Shown here: in pieces, positions 60,581 to 64,000 of the stretch
How positions within the stretch are numbered: position 1 is the first letter of the stretch
Layout of the letters: each line of letters starts with the position of its first letter
Assembly (NCBI RefSeq): GCF_026341825.1
Contig: NZ_JAPENY010000001.1
Span: forward strand, 992,001 to 1,056,000
DNA length: 64,000 nt
Direction: 5' to 3'
DNA from: Streptomyces sp. NBC_00620
Lineage (GTDB): Bacteria; Actinomycetota; Actinomycetes; Streptomycetales; Streptomycetaceae
Program-made: the position numbers and the translations under genes
Notes under the pieces: generated by a model
What the model was told of the DNA's origin: nothing
Database searches by the model: none
What the model saw: only the letters and a program-made list of their open reading frames with translations

Positions 60581-61039
60581 ATGACACACGCGACCCTGCA
60601 CTGGAAGCTCGTCATCGACTCCGCCGACCCGCACTCCCAGGCCGACTTCTGGGCCGCCGCGCTCGGCTACGAGGTCGAGGACAACAGCGCGCTCGTCGAA
60701 CAACTGCTGGGCGCCGGCGCCGTACCGGCCGAGCTCACCGTCGAGTCCCACGGCCGCCGGGCCTTCCGGGACCTGATCGCCGTACGGCATCCGGACGATC
60801 CGTACGAGGAGGCGAGCGGAACCGGGCTCGGGCGGCGGCTGCTCTTCCAGCGGGTGCCGGAGCCGAAGACGGTCAAGAACCGGCTGCATCTGGACCTGCA
60901 CGCGGGGGCGGAGCGGCGCGGGGCGGAGGTCGCGCGGCTGGAGGGGCTCGGCGCGAGTGTGCTGCGGCAGGTGAAGGAGCCCGGGGGTGAGTGGGTCGTC
61001 ATGACCGACCCTGAGGGGAACGAGTTCTGCGTGCAGTAG
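60581..61039 (+). CDS. VOC-family (glyoxalase-like) protein
   Basis: A 152-residue protein with the two-part glyoxalase/dioxygenase fold: LHWKLVIDSADPHSQADFWA at the start, and HLDLHAGAER followed by VMTDPEGNEFCVQ at the end, where a His and a Glu would bind metal. Members detoxify or modify small molecules. It begins at the ATG at 60581, only one base after the divergent palindrome, so its mRNA is probably leaderless. It is most likely controlled by the CGNR protein next to it. Confidence 0.88.
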   Translation: MTHATLHWKLVIDSADPHSQADFWAAALGYEVEDNSALVEQLLGAGAVPAELTVESHGRRAFRDLIAVRHPDDPYEEASGTGLGRRLLFQRVPEPKTVKNRLHLDLHAGAERRGAEVARLEGLGASVLRQVKEPGGEWVVMTDPEGNEFCVQ

Positions 61040-61142
61040 GCGGTTCGTCGTACGGCCGGGGCGGTTCGCCCTACGGCCCAGGCGGTTCGCCGTACGGCCA
61101 AGGCGGTTTGTCGCACGGCCCAGCGGCTCGTCGTACGGCCGG
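61039..61142. repeat. 21-bp tandem repeat, five units
   Basis: Units starting GGCGGTTCG repeat at 61039, 61060, 61081, 61102 and about 61122, with a 21-bp period and 2-5 differences each. It directly follows the VOC stop codon. Confidence 0.88.
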
Positions 61143-61187
61143 GTTCCCGGCGCGAACTGATCGCATCCGCTATCTGAACAGCCGTGA

Positions 61188-62237
<1,050 letters not shown>

Positions 62238-62304
62238 CGGGCCTCTGAACTCGGCCTCGGCGGACGCATCCCGTTCCGCCGGGGCCTGTTCGGTTCCGGG
62301 CTCG

Positions 62305-63513
62305 TCAGTGGTCGCGGGCCCGTTCGGTCAGGCGGCCCATGCGGGTGCGGGCCTTTTCGAGTTGTTCGATGTCGTCGACGGCGGGGCCTTCGCCCGCCAC
62401 GAGCTCGGTCCACACCTCGATCAGATCGCGCCCGAGGTTCAGTCCCTGCAAGGGGTCACGGACGGCGCGCCAGGCCGTGGCCGCACTTTGTACGTTGCCG
62501 TACGCGGCCTCCAGGTCCCGGTGCCGGCGGAGGACCCTGGCCAGGTCGAGCGACAGGTGGAAGGACCGGACCGCGTCGCCGGCCAAGTAGGCGATGTACG
62601 CGGACAGTTCGCGCAGCCGGAGCACCTCGGGGTGCTCCGGGCCCAGCGCCTGCGCCGCCTCTGCAACGGCCCGCTCCGCCATGCCCGCGGCCTCTTCGAT
62701 CCTGCCCTCCTTCACGGCCTCGTTGATCCGCGTCAGGGGTTCCGCGAGAAAGGCCGCCTCTCCCGGTGCTTCCGACACCGGCGCCAGTACCGATTCGGCG
62801 ACGGCGTCGAAGCCCCGCGGAGGTGTGGGCTTCGGATCCGGCTCCGGCTCGGGGTCCGGCTCCAGACCCAGGCGCATCAGGGACATGGCGGTCTCCCGAG
62901 CGGGAGCCTGGCCCGGTGCCGGGCCGAACACACCCGTCGGGGGTGCGGCCACACCGTACGAGGTGTCCCTCGGCTCGGGGCCGGTGGCTGCGGGGGGCCA
63001 CACGGGTTCGGCCGCCGGGGGCCACACCGGTTCGGTCGCCGGGGCGGTGGGCGTCACGGGCACCGAGGGCCTCGGCCTCACCGGCGGTTGTTCATTCTGT
63101 GGCGCCCGTTGCATCTGCCGGGGCTCGGGCGGCTGCGGCTCGAACCGTTGCGGCTCCCCCATGTGGTGGCTCGACCCGTCCACGTACACCTGAATGGGTA
63201 CGACGAAGCCGGTGCGTTCGTCGTGGATCGAGGCGAGGACGGGTTGGCCGATGGAGAGGGCGATGCGGTGGAGGTGGTTGAGGACGGCGTCCTGAACCGT
63301 CTCGCCGGGGGCGGCGACGACCGGCATGCCGCCGACCGTGGCCTCGCCGCCGACCGGGGCGGCTCCCCCGACCGGAGCGGCGCCCCCCGCCGGGGCCGGC
63401 ACCCGTACCTCGATCGGCGTCACCCCGGCGGCCGGGTGCTCCCCGGCGACGGCATCCTGCTCGGCGCGCCGCCGCTTGAGTTCCCGCTTCTGTTCGCGGC
63501 TGAGTCGAGACAT
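62305..63513 (-). CDS. Proline-rich protein with helical-repeat C-terminus
   Basis: A 402-residue protein I cannot assign. It begins with a basic helix (SREQKRELKRRRAEQ), then PVGGAAPVGGEATVGG repeats, a Pro-rich middle (about 130-260, including PVWPPAAEPVWPPAA), and a C-terminal 140 residues that look like two or three TPR-type helix pairs (AVKEGRIEEAAGMAERAVAEAAQ onward). TPR-like domains bind other proteins. The ATG at 63513 lies 7 bp after the stop of a 54-residue lipoprotein, so they form one operon. Confidence 0.8.
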   Translation of the reverse strand: MSRLSREQKRELKRRRAEQDAVAGEHPAAGVTPIEVRVPAPAGGAAPVGGAAPVGGEATVGGMPVVAAPGETVQDAVLNHLHRIALSIGQPVLASIHDERTGFVVPIQVYVDGSSHHMGEPQRFEPQPPEPRQMQRAPQNEQPPVRPRPSVPVTPTAPATEPVWPPAAEPVWPPAATGPEPRDTSYGVAAPPTGVFGPAPGQAPARETAMSLMRLGLEPDPEPEPDPKPTPPRGFDAVAESVLAPVSEAPGEAAFLAEPLTRINEAVKEGRIEEAAGMAERAVAEAAQALGPEHPEVLRLRELSAYIAYLAGDAVRSFHLSLDLARVLRRHRDLEAAYGNVQSAATAWRAVRDPLQGLNLGRDLIEVWTELVAGEGPAVDDIEQLEKARTRMGRLTERARDH

Positions 63514-63520
63514 CGTGCCC

Positions 63521-63685
63521 TCACTCGGGGTGATCGGGGGAGGAAGGGGAGGATGGAGCGGAGAGATCCGAGGGTGACGAACCGGTAGCGCCCACTGACT
63601 CACCCTGGTCCCGCAGACCACAGCCCGTCAACGTGGGCAGTCCCGTGACGGACACGACCCCGGTGGCGATCATCCTCGTACGCAT
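63521..63685 (-). CDS. Very small lipoprotein (54 residues)
   Basis: A 54-residue frame from the ATG at 63685. MRTRM, a hydrophobic stretch, and the textbook lipobox LTGC at residues 19-22 give a complete lipoprotein signal, and the mature peptide is 33 residues of Ser, Pro and Gly. A GAGGAG-like site precedes the ATG. Its stop lies 7 bp from the next gene on the same strand. Such short lipoproteins are easily missed in annotation. Confidence 0.7.
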   Translation of the reverse strand: MRTRMIATGVVSVTGLPTLTGCGLRDQGESVGATGSSPSDLSAPSSPSSPDHPE

Positions 63686-63837
63686 CCTCGCCCCTCTCCT
63701 CGTCCCGGCCCAGGCCGGGGTGCCGGATCCACGTTCGCACCGACTCCGGCCTTCTGGCCTTCTGACCTTCAGGCCTTCTGACCGAGACTGACGCCGATCA
63801 CCGACCGCATGGTTTCCGTGGCCGCTCGACTGGACTG

Positions 63838-63872
63838 CTACATGCATACGCATATATTGTGCACGCATGTAG
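63838..63872. promoter_or_regulatory. Inverted repeat before the flavin reductase gene
   Basis: CTACATGC (63838-63845) and GCATGTAG (63865-63872) flank a 19-bp AT-richer spacer that contains CATATAT. It sits 43 bp upstream of the ATG at 63915. A regulator site is likely. Confidence 0.65.
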
Positions 63873-63914
63873 TCGCGGCAGCCGCCGTTCGCCACGCGCA
63901 CTCCAGGGGGACCC

Positions 63915-64000
63915 ATGACCCGCCAGTTCCTGTTCCTGCTCGGCAGCAGCCGCTCGGACAGCAACACCGAGATGCTGGCCCGCAAGGCCGCCGAGCAGTT
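63915..64000 (+). CDS. NADPH-dependent FMN reductase, start only
   Basis: The first 28 codons of a gene that runs off the right edge. The product begins MTRQFLFLLGSSRSDSNTEMLARKAAEQ, the flavodoxin-like fold of NAD(P)H-dependent FMN reductases, with the phosphate-binding loop GSSRSDSNTE. An inverted repeat lies upstream. The rest of the gene is not in the window. Confidence 0.75.
   Translation, partial: MTRQFLFLLGSSRSDSNTEMLARKAAEQ

Noticed and set aside
61039..61142. CRISPR array
   Set aside because: The 21-bp units are directly adjacent with no spacers, and no cas genes are present.

Overview
The window is a piece of a Streptomyces chromosome. It is about 70% G+C with GTG and TTG starts and many ATGA/GTGA stop-start overlaps. 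Its gene order (tRNA-Trp, secE, nusG, rplK, rplA; tRNA-Thr, tRNA-Met, rpmG, hadA, hadB; htpX, nuoA-N; korA, korB) is the familiar Streptomyces core arrangement.

Layout. Positions 1-8800 hold core genes: a lipoprotein fragment, the ribosomal and secretion genes, an aminotransferase, an adenosine deaminase, a TetR regulator with an NAD(P)-binding target gene, and murB. Positions 9100-17650 hold a TetR-controlled drug exporter, a MaoC dehydratase pair, rpmG with two tRNAs, an amidohydrolase, a lipoprotein, a small zinc-ribbon protein, tRNA-Tyr and yajQ. Positions 17636-32530 form an integrated element of the actinomycete integrative and conjugative type, lodged in the last codons of yajQ. A 14-bp direct repeat marks both ends. 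The element carries an integrase, an XRE regulator, an excisionase, a DUF3987 replication candidate, an unusual AT-rich repeat region, a DUF6879/XRE regulatory module, chains of very small proteins, an FtsK/TraB DNA translocase, and small membrane proteins. Positions 32680-37750 hold a GlsB-type membrane protein, an amino-acid permease, an SMI1/KNR4 protein, a barstar-domain protein, YccF and HtpX.

Positions 37930-48100 encode a second, incomplete complex I (nuoA,B,C,H,I,J,K,L,M,N; no D,E,F,G). Divergent from it are two tandem sensor kinases, one response regulator, and the two subunits of 2-oxoglutarate:ferredoxin oxidoreductase (korA, korB). The arrangement suggests, but does not prove, a ferredoxin-fed proton pump under two-component control. 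Positions 55500-64000 hold two HxlR-controlled units (a quinone-oxidoreductase-like protein and an MFS exporter), RarD, a CGNR regulator divergent from a VOC protein, a secreted M28 aminopeptidase, a 54-residue lipoprotein with a 402-residue partner, and the start of a flavin reductase.

The observations most worth checking are: the yajQ-targeted element and its exact stop-codon swap; its four-copy TTTCCGCA region beside the replication gene; the paired GCGCAATC operators; murB, which lacks about 20 N-terminal residues; a lipoprotein gene whose only well-placed start is ATC; the convergent 244-bp overlap of rarD with an MFS gene; and the kor/two-component/nuo2 neighbourhood. All calls come from reading the sequence; no database search was run.
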